The notes beneath the pieces are model-generated. The model was not told the DNA's origin, did no database searches, and saw nothing but the letters and a program-made list of their open reading frames with translations. This document shows, in pieces, positions 1-8,523 of a stretch of 43,407 bases of DNA. Within the stretch, counting starts at the first letter, position 1. Every line of letters begins with the position of its first letter. A program made the translations under genes and the position numbers. Origin of the DNA: Mycobacterium sp. E2733 (GTDB lineage: Bacteria > Actinomycetota > Actinomycetes > Mycobacteriales > Mycobacteriaceae); contig NZ_LZJZ01000088.1 of assembly GCF_001667585.1 (NCBI RefSeq), positions 1-43,407 on the forward strand, read 5' to 3'.

Positions 1-13
1 GATCGCGGGATAA

Positions 14-69
14 GTCACATCTGTCACTTACGTATCCGCGCCGGAGGACTCGACGATTTGCCCGCCTCA
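14..69 (+). repeat. Left 56-bp inverted-repeat arm
   Basis: The arm begins with a short direct repeat, GTCAC ATCT GTCAC (14-27), and contains the palindrome TACGTA. It pairs with 400-455 with one mismatch. Confidence 0.9.
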
Positions 70-114
70 TAGCGACAACGGCGGGCTGTCACACCCGTGT
101 GCGATGGTGCGGCG

Positions 115-402
115 ATGAATCTTCGGGGAATTGAACTGCGCTATGTGCTCACGATGCACCTGGCTCACAACGGGCCGACGACCGTCGGCGAAATGATCGA
201 AGCCCTTACCCGGCAGGGTTTTCAAGTCCATGGCAGGGCGTCGAAGGTCATTTCGGACGCTTTGCGTTGGGAGATCGGCCGAGAAAGAGTGCGGCGCGTC
301 GGCCGCGGCCGGTACGGACCGAGGTCCATCCCACGCTCCACCGAACACCGAATCCATCAGCGCGTGCTGGCTCTGCGTCAGGCGGCGAAGCTGTCGCTGT
401 GA
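115..402 (+). CDS. Small basic hypothetical protein inside the inverted-repeat unit
   Basis: A 95-residue protein from the ATG at 115; an in-frame GTG at 97 would add six residues. Neither start has a clear Shine-Dalgarno sequence. The N-terminal half (MNLRGIELRYVLTMHLAHNG, then a TVGEMIEALTRQGF helix and an ASKVISDALRWEIGRERV helix) looks like a winged-helix DNA-binding fold. The C-terminal half is rich in Arg (VRRVGRGRYGPRSIPRSTEHRI). I have the impression of similar small proteins recurring in mycobacterial genomes, but I cannot name a family. The gene fills the space between the two arms almost exactly, which suggests that arms and protein belong together, for example as a protein binding the arms. 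That link is inference. Confidence 0.6.
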   Translation: MNLRGIELRYVLTMHLAHNGPTTVGEMIEALTRQGFQVHGRASKVISDALRWEIGRERVRRVGRGRYGPRSIPRSTEHRIHQRVLALRQAAKLSL

Positions 403-455
403 GGCGGGCAAATAGTCGAGTCCTCCGGCGCGGATACGTAAGTGACAGATGTGAC
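400..455 (-). repeat. Right 56-bp inverted-repeat arm
   Basis: Reverse complement of 14-69 with one mismatch at 414. It ends with the mirrored direct repeat GTGAC AGAT GTGAC (442-455). The arm supplies the stop codon of the enclosed gene. Confidence 0.9.
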
Positions 456-479
456 CATGGCCCGCGGCGCCGCAGAAGC

Positions 480-1160
480 TCACGCCTCGAACCGATACCC
501 CATGCCCGACTCGGTCAACAAGTGCTTGGGGTGCGACGGGTCGTCCTCGAGTTTGCGTCGTAGCTGCGCCAAATAGACGCGCAGGTAATGGGTTTCGGTG
601 GCGTACGCCGGGCCCCACACCTCTTTGAGGAGCTCTTCGCGGCCGACCAGCTTGCCGCGATTGCGGACCAGCACCTCGAGCATCCCCCATTCGGTGGGGG
701 TCAGGTGGACCTCGGCGTTGTTCTTGGTGACCTTCTTGGCCGCCAGGTCGACGGTGAAGGCCTCCGTCTCGATCACCGGCTGCTCCAGCTCGGACGCCGC
801 TGCATTGCGCCGGACCGCCGCCCGCAGTCGGGCCAAAAACTCGTCCATTCCAAACGGTTTCGTGACATAGTCGTCGGCCCCGGCGTCGAGGGCCTCCACC
901 TTGTCCGATGAGTCGGTACGCGCCGACAACACGATCACCGGTGCGGTGAGCCAGCCCCGCAGCCCGGCCAGAACGTCGATACCGGAGATGTCGGGTAGGC
1001 CCAGGTCGAGGATCACCACGTCTGGTTTGTGCTCGGCGGCGGCCCGCAGCGCGCCCGCACCGCTCGACGCGGTAATCACGTCGTATCCCCGCACGGACAG
1101 GTTGATGCGCAGCGCCCGCAGGATCTGCGGCTCGTCGTCGATCACCAGCACCCGAGTCAT
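480..1160 (-). CDS. kdpE: Response regulator KdpE
   Basis: A 226-residue OmpR/PhoB-class regulator of potassium transport. The receiver domain (about 1-115) shows the acidic pair D8-D9, phosphoacceptor D52 in VVILDLGLPD, S79 and K101 (VTKPFG). The winged-helix domain (about 130-226) ends in the typical LRRKLEDDP and GMGYRF motifs. Its ATG overlaps the kdpD stop in ATGA (1157-1160), so the pair is translationally coupled. It is the last gene of the kdp operon. Length and motifs are normal for the family. Confidence 0.96.
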   Translation of the reverse strand: MTRVLVIDDEPQILRALRINLSVRGYDVITASSGAGALRAAAEHKPDVVILDLGLPDISGIDVLAGLRGWLTAPVIVLSARTDSSDKVEALDAGADDYVTKPFGMDEFLARLRAAVRRNAAASELEQPVIETEAFTVDLAAKKVTKNNAEVHLTPTEWGMLEVLVRNRGKLVGREELLKEVWGPAYATETHYLRVYLAQLRRKLEDDPSHPKHLLTESGMGYRFEA

Positions 1161-3724
1161 CGCTCACCCACCGGTTCCGGGGCGGCCAATTCCACCGTCA
1201 CGGTCAGCCCGCCGCCCGGGGTGTCGCCGGCGGCGATGGTGCCGCCCATGGCTTCGACGAAGCCCCGCGCAACCGACATGCCCAGACCCACCCCCGTGCT
1301 GTTGTCGTGATCGCCGAGTCGCTGAAACGCCTCGAAGATCTGCTCCTCGGTGCCGTGCGGAATGCCGGGACCCTCGTCGATGACGTTGATCAGAACCCGA
1401 TCGCCCACGCGCCCCGCGTTGACCCGAACCACACAGTGGGGCGCGTACCGCAGCGCGTTGTCAATCAGGTTGGCGAGAACGCGTTCGAGCAGCCCGGCGT
1501 CGGCCAACGCCACGGCGTCACCCACGTCGACCTTGACCCGATCGATGGCGGATCGGTAAAAGCCGGTCGCGCCCTTACCGATACTGATCAGCGCCCGTTG
1601 CACCGTCTCCTCCAGATACACCCGGCGCAAGTCGGGGTGCACCACGCCGGCGGCCAGGCGCGACGAATCGAGGAGGTTTCCGACCAGCGCCGTCAGCTGG
1701 TCGATCGACTCTTCGATGGTTGCCAGCAGTTCCGCCGTGTCCGCGGCCGAAAACGCGACGTCTTCGGCGCGCAGGCTGGACACCGCGACCTTGGCCGCGG
1801 CCAGCGGCGTCCGCAGGTCGTGACTGACCGCCGATAACAGCGAGCGCCGCAACTCGTCGGCCCGCACGATCGCCTCGGCCCGACCGGCTTCCTCGGCCAG
1901 CTCGCGCTGCCGGATCAGACCCGCCGCCTGCCTGGCCACCGCACTGAGCACCCGGCGGTCGCGCGCCGAAAGCTTCCTGCCCGCCAGCAGCATCCAGAAC
2001 TCGTCGTCGCCGACCTCGATGGCGGTATCCGCGCAATCGACGGTGGCACAAGGATCCCTGCCCACGCAGGCGACGACATCCGCCTTCCTGCCGCCGGCGC
2101 GGTCCTCCTCGCTGGGTTCGCGCAGCATGCTGACCGCGCGTTGCGAGTAGGTCTCGCGCACCCGCTCGAGCAGCGTCTCGAGATCAGCACCGCGCAGCAC
2201 CGAACCCGCGAACAGAATCAGCAGTTCGGCCTCCTGGGAGGCGCGCCGGGCTTCCCTGGTGCGTTTGGTCGCGCCGTCGACGAGGACCGCGACCGCGACC
2301 GCCACCAGCAGCAGCACCAGTTCGGTGACGGCGGCATCGGGTTCGGCGATGGTGAAGGTGTGCCGGGGGGCGGTCAGGAAGTAGTTCAGCAGCAGGCTGG
2401 ACAGCACCGCCGAAACTACCGCCGGGGCAACGCCTCCCAGCAGCCCGACCAGAAGCACTCCGACGAAGAACAGCGCGCTGTCGCCGCTCGTGCCCAGATA
2501 CGGGTCGAGCGCTGTGACGATGACCGCGCAGATGGCCGACGGAACGACGATGGCGGCCAGCCATGATGCCGCCCGCCGCTCGTTGGGCGCCAGCGACGCC
2601 GCGCGGAAGCCGCGTTTGGATTCCTCGTGGGTGACCAGGTGCACGTCGATTCTGCCCGACTGCTCGACGATCCTGGCGCCGATGCCCTCCTCGAAGAGCC
2701 GTGCCCACCGCGACCGCCGCGAGGTGCCGATCACCAGCTGGGTCGCGTTCATTTCCCTGGCGAAATCGAGTAACGCAGTGGGGATGTCGTCACCGACCAC
2801 GGTATGCAGCGAGGCGTCCAGACTGCTCGCCATCTCCCGAATCTTGGCCATCCGTGCCTCCGACAGTCCGGCCAGCCCGTCCCCGCGGATCACATGCACC
2901 ACCATCAACTCGGCGCTGGACTTCGACGCGATCCGCGAAGCCCGACGCACCAACGTTTCCGATTCCGGGCCGCCGGTCACCGCCACCACGACGCGCTCAC
3001 GCGCCTCCCACATCTCGGTGATCTTGTTCTCGGCGCGGTATTTAGCCAGCGCGGTGTCGACCTGGTCGGCCAGCCAGAGCAGTGCCAATTCCCTTAAGGC
3101 GGTGAGGTTTCCGCGACGGAAATAATTGGACAGCGCCGCATCGATCCGCTCGGCAGCATAGACGTTGCCGTGGGAGAGCCTGCGGCGCAACGCCTCCGGC
3201 GTGATGTCGATCAGCTCGACCTGCGAAGCCTGCCGGACGATGGAATCCGGGATCGTCTCTTTCTGCTCGACGCCGGTGATCTGGGCGACGACGTCGTTGA
3301 GGCTCTCGAGGTGCTGGACGTTGACGGTGGAGATCACCGTGATCCCGGCGTCGAGCAGTTCCTCGACGTCCTGCCAGCGCTTGGCGTTCTTGCTGCCCGG
3401 CGTGTTGGTGTGCGCGAGCTCGTCGACCAGGACGACTTGCGGTCTGCGCGCAAGGACGGCCGGAACGTCGAGCTCGGCGAAGCGGCCGCCACGATATTCG
3501 ATGTAGCGCGGCGGAATGAACTCGATGCCGTCAAGCAGCTCAGCGGTTTTCGCCCTGCCGTGGGTCTCGATCACGCCGGCCACGACATCGGTACCGCGTT
3601 CCAGCCGGCGATGAGCCTCGCCCAGCATCGCATACGTCTTGCCCACCCCCGGAGCTGAGCCGAGGTAAATCCGCAGCTCGCCGCGCTTGGGACGGTGGTC
3701 AACGACACTCACGTCAACCATCAT
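1157..3724 (-). CDS. kdpD: Sensor histidine kinase KdpD
   Basis: An 855-residue membrane sensor kinase for K+ limitation or turgor. Order seen: N-terminal KdpD domain with Walker A GSAPGVGKT (22-30) and VVLVDELAHTN (97-107); a universal-stress-protein-like domain (about 244-365); four hydrophobic segments of the DUF4118 region (about 388-485); a GAF-like stretch; the H-box SAVSHDLRTP with H635; and the ATPase domain with GPGIP and GVGLGMSVARGF near the C terminus. It starts 12 bp after the kdpC stop and overlaps kdpE by 4 bp, so it appears to be read from the transporter operon. In M. tuberculosis, from memory, kdpDE is divergent from kdpFABC, unlike here. Confidence 0.96.
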   Translation of the reverse strand: MMVDVSVVDHRPKRGELRIYLGSAPGVGKTYAMLGEAHRRLERGTDVVAGVIETHGRAKTAELLDGIEFIPPRYIEYRGGRFAELDVPAVLARRPQVVLVDELAHTNTPGSKNAKRWQDVEELLDAGITVISTVNVQHLESLNDVVAQITGVEQKETIPDSIVRQASQVELIDITPEALRRRLSHGNVYAAERIDAALSNYFRRGNLTALRELALLWLADQVDTALAKYRAENKITEMWEARERVVVAVTGGPESETLVRRASRIASKSSAELMVVHVIRGDGLAGLSEARMAKIREMASSLDASLHTVVGDDIPTALLDFAREMNATQLVIGTSRRSRWARLFEEGIGARIVEQSGRIDVHLVTHEESKRGFRAASLAPNERRAASWLAAIVVPSAICAVIVTALDPYLGTSGDSALFFVGVLLVGLLGGVAPAVVSAVLSSLLLNYFLTAPRHTFTIAEPDAAVTELVLLLVAVAVAVLVDGATKRTREARRASQEAELLILFAGSVLRGADLETLLERVRETYSQRAVSMLREPSEEDRAGGRKADVVACVGRDPCATVDCADTAIEVGDDEFWMLLAGRKLSARDRRVLSAVARQAAGLIRQRELAEEAGRAEAIVRADELRRSLLSAVSHDLRTPLAAAKVAVSSLRAEDVAFSAADTAELLATIEESIDQLTALVGNLLDSSRLAAGVVHPDLRRVYLEETVQRALISIGKGATGFYRSAIDRVKVDVGDAVALADAGLLERVLANLIDNALRYAPHCVVRVNAGRVGDRVLINVIDEGPGIPHGTEEQIFEAFQRLGDHDNSTGVGLGMSVARGFVEAMGGTIAAGDTPGGGLTVTVELAAPEPVGER

Positions 3725-3736
3725 CCACCTATCGCG

Positions 3737-4612
3737 CTAGCTCGAGACCGGATATTTGCGATCGAGTGTCAGGTTGAGTTGCAGCACGTTGACGCACGGT
3801 TCACCGAAAAAACCGAGGGTGCGGCCGCTTTGATTCTGCGCCAACACCTCACGTATCTGGGCGGCGCTGACATGCCGGGCCTTCGCCACCCTGGCCACCT
3901 GGAGGCCGGCGTAGGCCGGCGAGATGTTCGGGTCTAGTCCGCTGCCGCCGGCGGTCACGGCGTCGGCGGGCACGGCCGGGTTGGCGGGTGCGGCCCCGCG
4001 GATGGGAACGATCTGGCCGATCGTGTAGTCCTCGCCGCCCTTGGCGCACTCGACCCGCACGCCCTCGTAGAGCGCCAGGAACGGTGCCGGCGTCGACTGG
4101 CACGGCTCGTTGATGCTCACCACCCTGGTGGGATGGATGACGTTCCCACGGGCGTCGCGGGGTCCGATCACCGACAGGACGGCACCGACGCCCCCGCCCG
4201 TGCAGAACGGCCGCGATGCGTCCGCGCCTTCGAGTCGGCCCACGGCCGCGCTGCGCGAACAGACCGTTGTCAACAGGCTCGGCTTGCCGGGTGTGTCGAT
4301 GATGCTTTCCGGCCCGAGGTTGCTCGCGCCAGACGACAGCGGGTCGTAGCCGTTGCCGGCCGCCGAGGGGCGGCCCTGAAAATACTGCGGCAGCGGATTG
4401 CCGGCCTGATCGGTGAACAGCTGACCGATCAGCCGGCTGCCGATCGGCTTCCCATTGGCGGTGAGGATCGACCCGTTGGCCTTGTCCTGCAGCCCCGGTA
4501 TCTGCGCGACCAGCCAGATGAACAGCGGGTAGGCAATGCCGGTGATCGCGGTGAGTACCAGCAGCGCGCGGAAGGCCGCCCAGTGCATGCGCACGAAAGT
4601 CGAGAAGCTCAT
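3737..4612 (-). CDS. kdpC: K+-transporting ATPase subunit KdpC, long form
   Basis: A 291-residue KdpC, the single-pass subunit that stabilises the KdpA-KdpB complex. One N-terminal membrane segment (about 15-38) is followed by the extracytoplasmic domain with family motifs GRPSAAGNGYDPLSSGASNLGP (split here across 80-101), GGSGLDPNISP (222-232) and LGFFGEPCVNVLQLNL (266-281). Usual KdpC proteins have about 190 residues. The excess lies between residues about 103 and 213 and holds C118, C137, C171 and C189, with a fifth cysteine at C273. Its ATG lies one base beyond the kdpB stop. The extra region is in frame and compositionally ordinary, so it looks like a genuine variant and not a frameshift. 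Confidence 0.93.
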   Translation of the reverse strand: MSFSTFVRMHWAAFRALLVLTAITGIAYPLFIWLVAQIPGLQDKANGSILTANGKPIGSRLIGQLFTDQAGNPLPQYFQGRPSAAGNGYDPLSSGASNLGPESIIDTPGKPSLLTTVCSRSAAVGRLEGADASRPFCTGGGVGAVLSVIGPRDARGNVIHPTRVVSINEPCQSTPAPFLALYEGVRVECAKGGEDYTIGQIVPIRGAAPANPAVPADAVTAGGSGLDPNISPAYAGLQVARVAKARHVSAAQIREVLAQNQSGRTLGFFGEPCVNVLQLNLTLDRKYPVSS

Positions 4613-4613
4613 G

Positions 4614-6764
4614 TCAGGACATCCCCGGGACGAATTGGACGATCAGGTCGATCAGTTTTATTCCGACGAACGGGGCGACGATGCCGCCCAGGCCGTAGAT
4701 GTAGAGATTGCGGCTCAACAACTTTGACGCGCTGCTCGGCGTGTAGCGCACGCCCCGCAGCGACAACGGGATCAGCGCCACGATCACGAGTGCGTTGAAG
4801 ATCACCGCGGACAGGATCGCCGACTCCGGGCTGTGCAGCCGCATGACGTTGATCGTGTCCAGCCCGGGGAAGAGCGCGACGAACATGGCCGGGATGATCG
4901 CGAAATACTTTGCGATGTCGTTGGCGATCGAGAAGGTCGTCAACGCGCCGCGGGTGATCAGCAACTGCTTGCCGATCTCGACGATCTCGATCAGCTTGGT
5001 CGGGTCGGAGTCCAGGTCGACCATGTTGCCCGCCTCTTTGGCGGCCGACGTACCGGTGTTCATCGCCACGCCCACGTCGGCCTGGGCCAACGCCGGCGCG
5101 TCGTTGGTGCCGTCGCCGGTCATCGCGACCAGCTTGCCGCCCTCCTGCTCCCGCTTGATCAGCTCGAGTTTGTCCTCGGGCGTGGCCTCAGCGAGGAAGT
5201 CGTCGACACCGGCCTCATCGGCAATTGCTCTGGCGGTCAAGGGGTTATCGCCGGTGATCATCACCGTCCGGATGCCCATCCTGCGCATCTCGTCGAATCG
5301 ATCACGCATGCCCTGCTTGACGACGTCCTTGAGGTGGATGACACCTAGCACCGCCGATTCGCCATCGCGGCTCTCCCCGACGACCAGCGGAGTGCCGCCG
5401 CCGGCGGAGACGCCGTCGACGAGCTCACCGAGCTGCTGGGGGACCTTGCCGCCTTGGCCGCGCACCCATTCCGCGACGGAGCTGGCCGCGCCCTTGCGCA
5501 GCTGGTGCCCGTCGAGGTCGACCCCCGACATGCGGGTGCTGGCCGAGAAACTCACCCATTGGGCGTGGGCGAGTTCGCCGGGCGTGCGGGCGCGCAGCCC
5601 GAAATGCTGCTTGGCGTATACGACGATCGAGCGTCCCTCCGGTGTTTCGTCGGCAAGGCTGGACAGCTGCGCGGCGTCGGCCAGTTGCTCGTTGGTGACG
5701 CCGTCGAGGGGGACGAAGGCGGCGGCCTGCCGGTTGCCGAGGGTGATAGTGCCCGTTTTGTCGAGTAGCAACGTGTTGACGTCGCCCGCGGCCTCGACCG
5801 CGCGTCCGGACATGGCGAGCACGTTGCGCTGCACCAGCCGGTCCATGCCCGCGATGCCGATCGCGGAAAGCAGCGCGCCGATGGTCGTCGGAATCAGACA
5901 CACCAGCAACGACACCATCACGATCCCGGTGACACCGTTTGCGTTGAGCGCCTGGGTGTCTGGGACGCCGGGGTTGTTCATCTTCGAATAGACCGCCAGC
6001 GGCTGCAGGGTGGCGACCGCAAAGACGAAGATGATCGTCAACGCGGCCAACAGGATGTTGAGCGCGATCTCGTTGGGGGTCTTCTGCCGGTTGGCGCCCT
6101 CGACGAGTGCGATCATCCGGTCGATGAAGCTCTCCCCGGGCTTCTGCGTGATCCGCACGACGATGCGGTCGCTGAGCACGGTGGTTCCGCCGGTGACCGC
6201 CGAGCGGTCACCCCCGGACTCGCGGATGACCGGTGCGGACTCACCGGTGATAGCCGATTCATCCACGGAGGCAATGCCTTCGACGACGTCTCCGTCGCCC
6301 GGTATCACCTGTCCCGCCTCAACCACGACGACGTCGCCTTGCTGCAGGAGCGGCGCGGCGACCTCTTCCTCGACGGCCGGGGCGCCCGGCCGGTAGTCCT
6401 TGAGTCGTCGCGCCAGCGTCTGACTTTTGGCGCGGCGCAGCGTTTCGGCCTGGGCCTTGCCGCGGCCCTCGGCCACCGCCTCCGCGGAGTTTGCGAAAAA
6501 GACGGTGAGCCATAGCCACACCACGATCAACCATGCGAACCAGGTCGGGTCGATGATCGCCAGCGCGGTGCTCCAGGTGGCGCCGATCTCGACGATGAAC
6601 ATCACCGGGTTGCGCCACAGCGTGCGGGGGCTGAGTTTGCGCAGGGCGTCCGGCGTCGACTTCCACAGCATCTTCGGATCGAGCAATCCGCCCTGCACCC
6701 GTTTGGTGTTCGCGGAGCTGGCGGGCCGCGACTGCTCAGCGGGGTTGACGATCGTCGCGCTCAT
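4614..6764 (-). CDS. kdpB: K+-transporting P-type ATPase subunit KdpB
   Basis: A 716-residue P-type ATPase that powers K+ uptake through KdpA. Motifs in order: TGES of the actuator domain (AITGESAPV), the phosphorylation site DKTGTITLGNR, and the hinge motif GDGTNDAPALAQADVG, with hydrophobic pairs before and after and a C-terminal helical bundle. I chose the ATG at 6764 (MSATIVNPAE). It shares one base with the kdpA stop (TGATG), a common coupling arrangement. The frame remains open upstream to 7682, but that part lies over kdpA and is rich in Arg, so it is not coding. Confidence 0.96.
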   Translation of the reverse strand: MSATIVNPAEQSRPASSANTKRVQGGLLDPKMLWKSTPDALRKLSPRTLWRNPVMFIVEIGATWSTALAIIDPTWFAWLIVVWLWLTVFFANSAEAVAEGRGKAQAETLRRAKSQTLARRLKDYRPGAPAVEEEVAAPLLQQGDVVVVEAGQVIPGDGDVVEGIASVDESAITGESAPVIRESGGDRSAVTGGTTVLSDRIVVRITQKPGESFIDRMIALVEGANRQKTPNEIALNILLAALTIIFVFAVATLQPLAVYSKMNNPGVPDTQALNANGVTGIVMVSLLVCLIPTTIGALLSAIGIAGMDRLVQRNVLAMSGRAVEAAGDVNTLLLDKTGTITLGNRQAAAFVPLDGVTNEQLADAAQLSSLADETPEGRSIVVYAKQHFGLRARTPGELAHAQWVSFSASTRMSGVDLDGHQLRKGAASSVAEWVRGQGGKVPQQLGELVDGVSAGGGTPLVVGESRDGESAVLGVIHLKDVVKQGMRDRFDEMRRMGIRTVMITGDNPLTARAIADEAGVDDFLAEATPEDKLELIKREQEGGKLVAMTGDGTNDAPALAQADVGVAMNTGTSAAKEAGNMVDLDSDPTKLIEIVEIGKQLLITRGALTTFSIANDIAKYFAIIPAMFVALFPGLDTINVMRLHSPESAILSAVIFNALVIVALIPLSLRGVRYTPSSASKLLSRNLYIYGLGGIVAPFVGIKLIDLIVQFVPGMS

Positions 6765-8434
6765 CAGTGAATTCCTTCGGCGAGAGGGCCAAGCGCGAGC
6801 ATGGGCAGGAAGGTGAGGGCTACCAGAATCAGGGTCACCCCGGCGACCATCCCGACGAACTGCGGCCGATGGGTTGGCAGCGTCCCGGCCGATTCCGGTG
6901 TCTGACCCTGTTTGGCCAGCGAGCCGGCCAGCGCCAGCACGAGCACGATCGGCAGGAATCTGCCGAAGACCATGGCCAGGCCCAGGGCGGTGTTGTACCA
7001 GTTGGTGTTGACGCTGATCCCGGCGAATGCCGACCCGTTGTTGTTGGCCGCGGAGGTGAACGCGTACAGCACCTCCGACAACCCGTGCGGGCCGGAGTTC
7101 AGCATGCCGGCGCGTTCGCCCGGCAGCGCCATCGCGATCGCGGTTCCCGTCAGCACGATCAGCGGCGTAACCAGGAAATAGCTTGCCGCGAGCTTGATTT
7201 CGCGCGGATTGATCTTCTTGCCGAGATATTCGGGGGTACGGCCGACCATCAGCCCGGCGACGAACACGGTGATCACCGCCAGGATCAGCATGCCGTACAG
7301 ACCCGAGCCGGTGCCGCCGGGCGCGACCTCGCCGAGCTGCATGTTGAACATGGTCATCATGCCGCCGAGGCTGGTGTAGGAATCGTGGAACGAGTCGACG
7401 GCACCGGTGGAGGTTAGCGTCGTCGAGTCGGCGAACACCGCGGAGTTGGCGACGCCGAACCGCTGCTCGACCCCCTCCATTGCCGAGCCGACCGCGGTCG
7501 GCACCGTGCCGTGGTGTTGCAGCTGGAACAACATCATGAAGGTCACGCTGATCGCGTAGAGCGAAGCCATGACCGATGCGATCGCGTAGCCCTGCTTCTT
7601 GCTGCCCACCATGCGCCCGAACGTGCGCGGCAGCGAGAAGCTGATCACCAGCAGTAAAAAGATTTCCAGCCAGTTGGTCCACGTGGTCGGGTTCTCAAAC
7701 GGGTGGGCGGAATTCGCGTTGTAGAAGCCGCCGCCATTGGTGCCCAGCTCCTTGATGGCTTCCTGGCTGGCCACCGGGCCGCCGGTGATCATCTGCTGCG
7801 CCCCGTTCAGGGCGGTGACGACCTGGTCGTTCAAGTGGAAGTTCTGGATCGCACCTCCCGCGATCAGCAGGAGCGCGCCCAAGGTCGCGATGGGCAGCAG
7901 AATTCGCAGTGTCCCGCGCACCAGGTCGACCCAGAAATTGCCCAGCTCTCCGGTACGCGTGCGGGCGAATCCGCGCACCAGCGCGATCGCCACCGCCATG
8001 CCCACCGCGGCGGACACGAAGTTCTGCACCGCGAGCCCGGCCATCTGCACGAGGTGGCCCTGGGTGGATTCGCCGGAATAGGCCTGCCAGTTGGTGTTCG
8101 TGACGAAACTGACCGCGGTGTTCCACGCGAGCCCCGGTGTCATCTTGGTGGCCGGATCATGCAGATGCAGTGGCAATTTGCCCTGCACGAGTTGGAACGC
8201 GAATAGGAAGAGAATGCTGACCGACGAGAACGCCAGCACACTGCGCGCGTAGGCGCCCCAGGTCTGCTCCGAGCGCGCGTCAACCCCGACAAGCCGGTAG
8301 ATGACGCGCTCGAGGTAGCCGTCCTTTGCCGACGTGTACACCCGATACATGTAGTCGCCCAAGGGCACATGGACCGCGACCAGCGCCACGACGAGGACGG
8401 CGAGAAAGAGCAGCCCCGCGGCTGTTCCGCTCAT
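6764..8434 (-). CDS. kdpA: K+-transporting ATPase channel subunit KdpA
   Basis: A 556-residue polytopic membrane protein that forms the K+ pathway. The selectivity-filter-like segments of the family can be seen: FVTNTNWQAYSGES, ELGTNGGGFYNANSAHPF, and AANNNGSAFAGIS with NTNWYN. The start at 8434 (MSGTAAGLLFLAVLV) overlaps the kdpF stop by one base (TGATG). The open frame upstream to 8587 runs across kdpF and is not used. Length is normal for KdpA. Confidence 0.96.
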   Translation of the reverse strand: MSGTAAGLLFLAVLVVALVAVHVPLGDYMYRVYTSAKDGYLERVIYRLVGVDARSEQTWGAYARSVLAFSSVSILFLFAFQLVQGKLPLHLHDPATKMTPGLAWNTAVSFVTNTNWQAYSGESTQGHLVQMAGLAVQNFVSAAVGMAVAIALVRGFARTRTGELGNFWVDLVRGTLRILLPIATLGALLLIAGGAIQNFHLNDQVVTALNGAQQMITGGPVASQEAIKELGTNGGGFYNANSAHPFENPTTWTNWLEIFLLLVISFSLPRTFGRMVGSKKQGYAIASVMASLYAISVTFMMLFQLQHHGTVPTAVGSAMEGVEQRFGVANSAVFADSTTLTSTGAVDSFHDSYTSLGGMMTMFNMQLGEVAPGGTGSGLYGMLILAVITVFVAGLMVGRTPEYLGKKINPREIKLAASYFLVTPLIVLTGTAIAMALPGERAGMLNSGPHGLSEVLYAFTSAANNNGSAFAGISVNTNWYNTALGLAMVFGRFLPIVLVLALAGSLAKQGQTPESAGTLPTHRPQFVGMVAGVTLILVALTFLPMLALGPLAEGIH

Positions 8435-8523
8435 CAGAACCGCTCCGGGAACAGCAGGGCGCAGCCGAGAAAAAGTGCGAGTAGGACGGAAAGCACTAAA
8501 CCGACGATGTTTTCGTAGCTCAC
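8434..8523 (-). CDS. kdpF: Small K+-ATPase subunit KdpF
   Basis: A 29-residue single-pass membrane peptide from a GTG start: SYENIVGLVLSVLLALFL, then GCALLFPERF. The IVGLVL...LLFPERF pattern is typical of KdpF, which stabilises the KdpABC complex in the membrane. The GTG overlaps the stop of the preceding 27-residue ORF (GTGA, 8520-8523), and the TGA overlaps the kdpA start. It is easy to miss because of its size and GTG start. Confidence 0.88.
   Translation of the reverse strand: MSYENIVGLVLSVLLALFLGCALLFPERF

Larger units (their letters stand above)
14..455. mobile_element. 442-bp unit with 56-bp terminal inverted repeats enclosing one small gene
   Basis: Two arms of 56 bases, 14-69 and 400-455, are reverse complements with a single mismatch (position 55 against 414). 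The match stops at both outer and inner ends. The only gene between them is the small ORF at 115-402, and its TGA stop (400-402) lies in the first bases of the right arm. No target-site duplication is visible at the outer ends and there is no transposase gene, so if it moves it must be mobilised by something else (inference). It sits 24 bp beyond the kdpE stop codon. The arms are 330 bp apart, too far for an ordinary terminator hairpin. The palindromic layout is seen directly; mobility is inferred. Confidence 0.6.

Noticed and set aside
14..455. Inverted repeats as a transcription terminator for the kdp operon
   Set aside because: The arms are 330 bp apart with a gene between them; terminator stems are separated by a few bases.
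67..1167. Minus-strand 366-codon frame at the left end
   Set aside because: It is a shadow across kdpE and the inverted-repeat unit, with no motifs.
6765..7682. N-terminal extension of the KdpB frame
   Set aside because: It overlaps kdpA completely, its residues are Arg/Gly-rich without motifs, and a normal KdpB start overlaps the kdpA stop.
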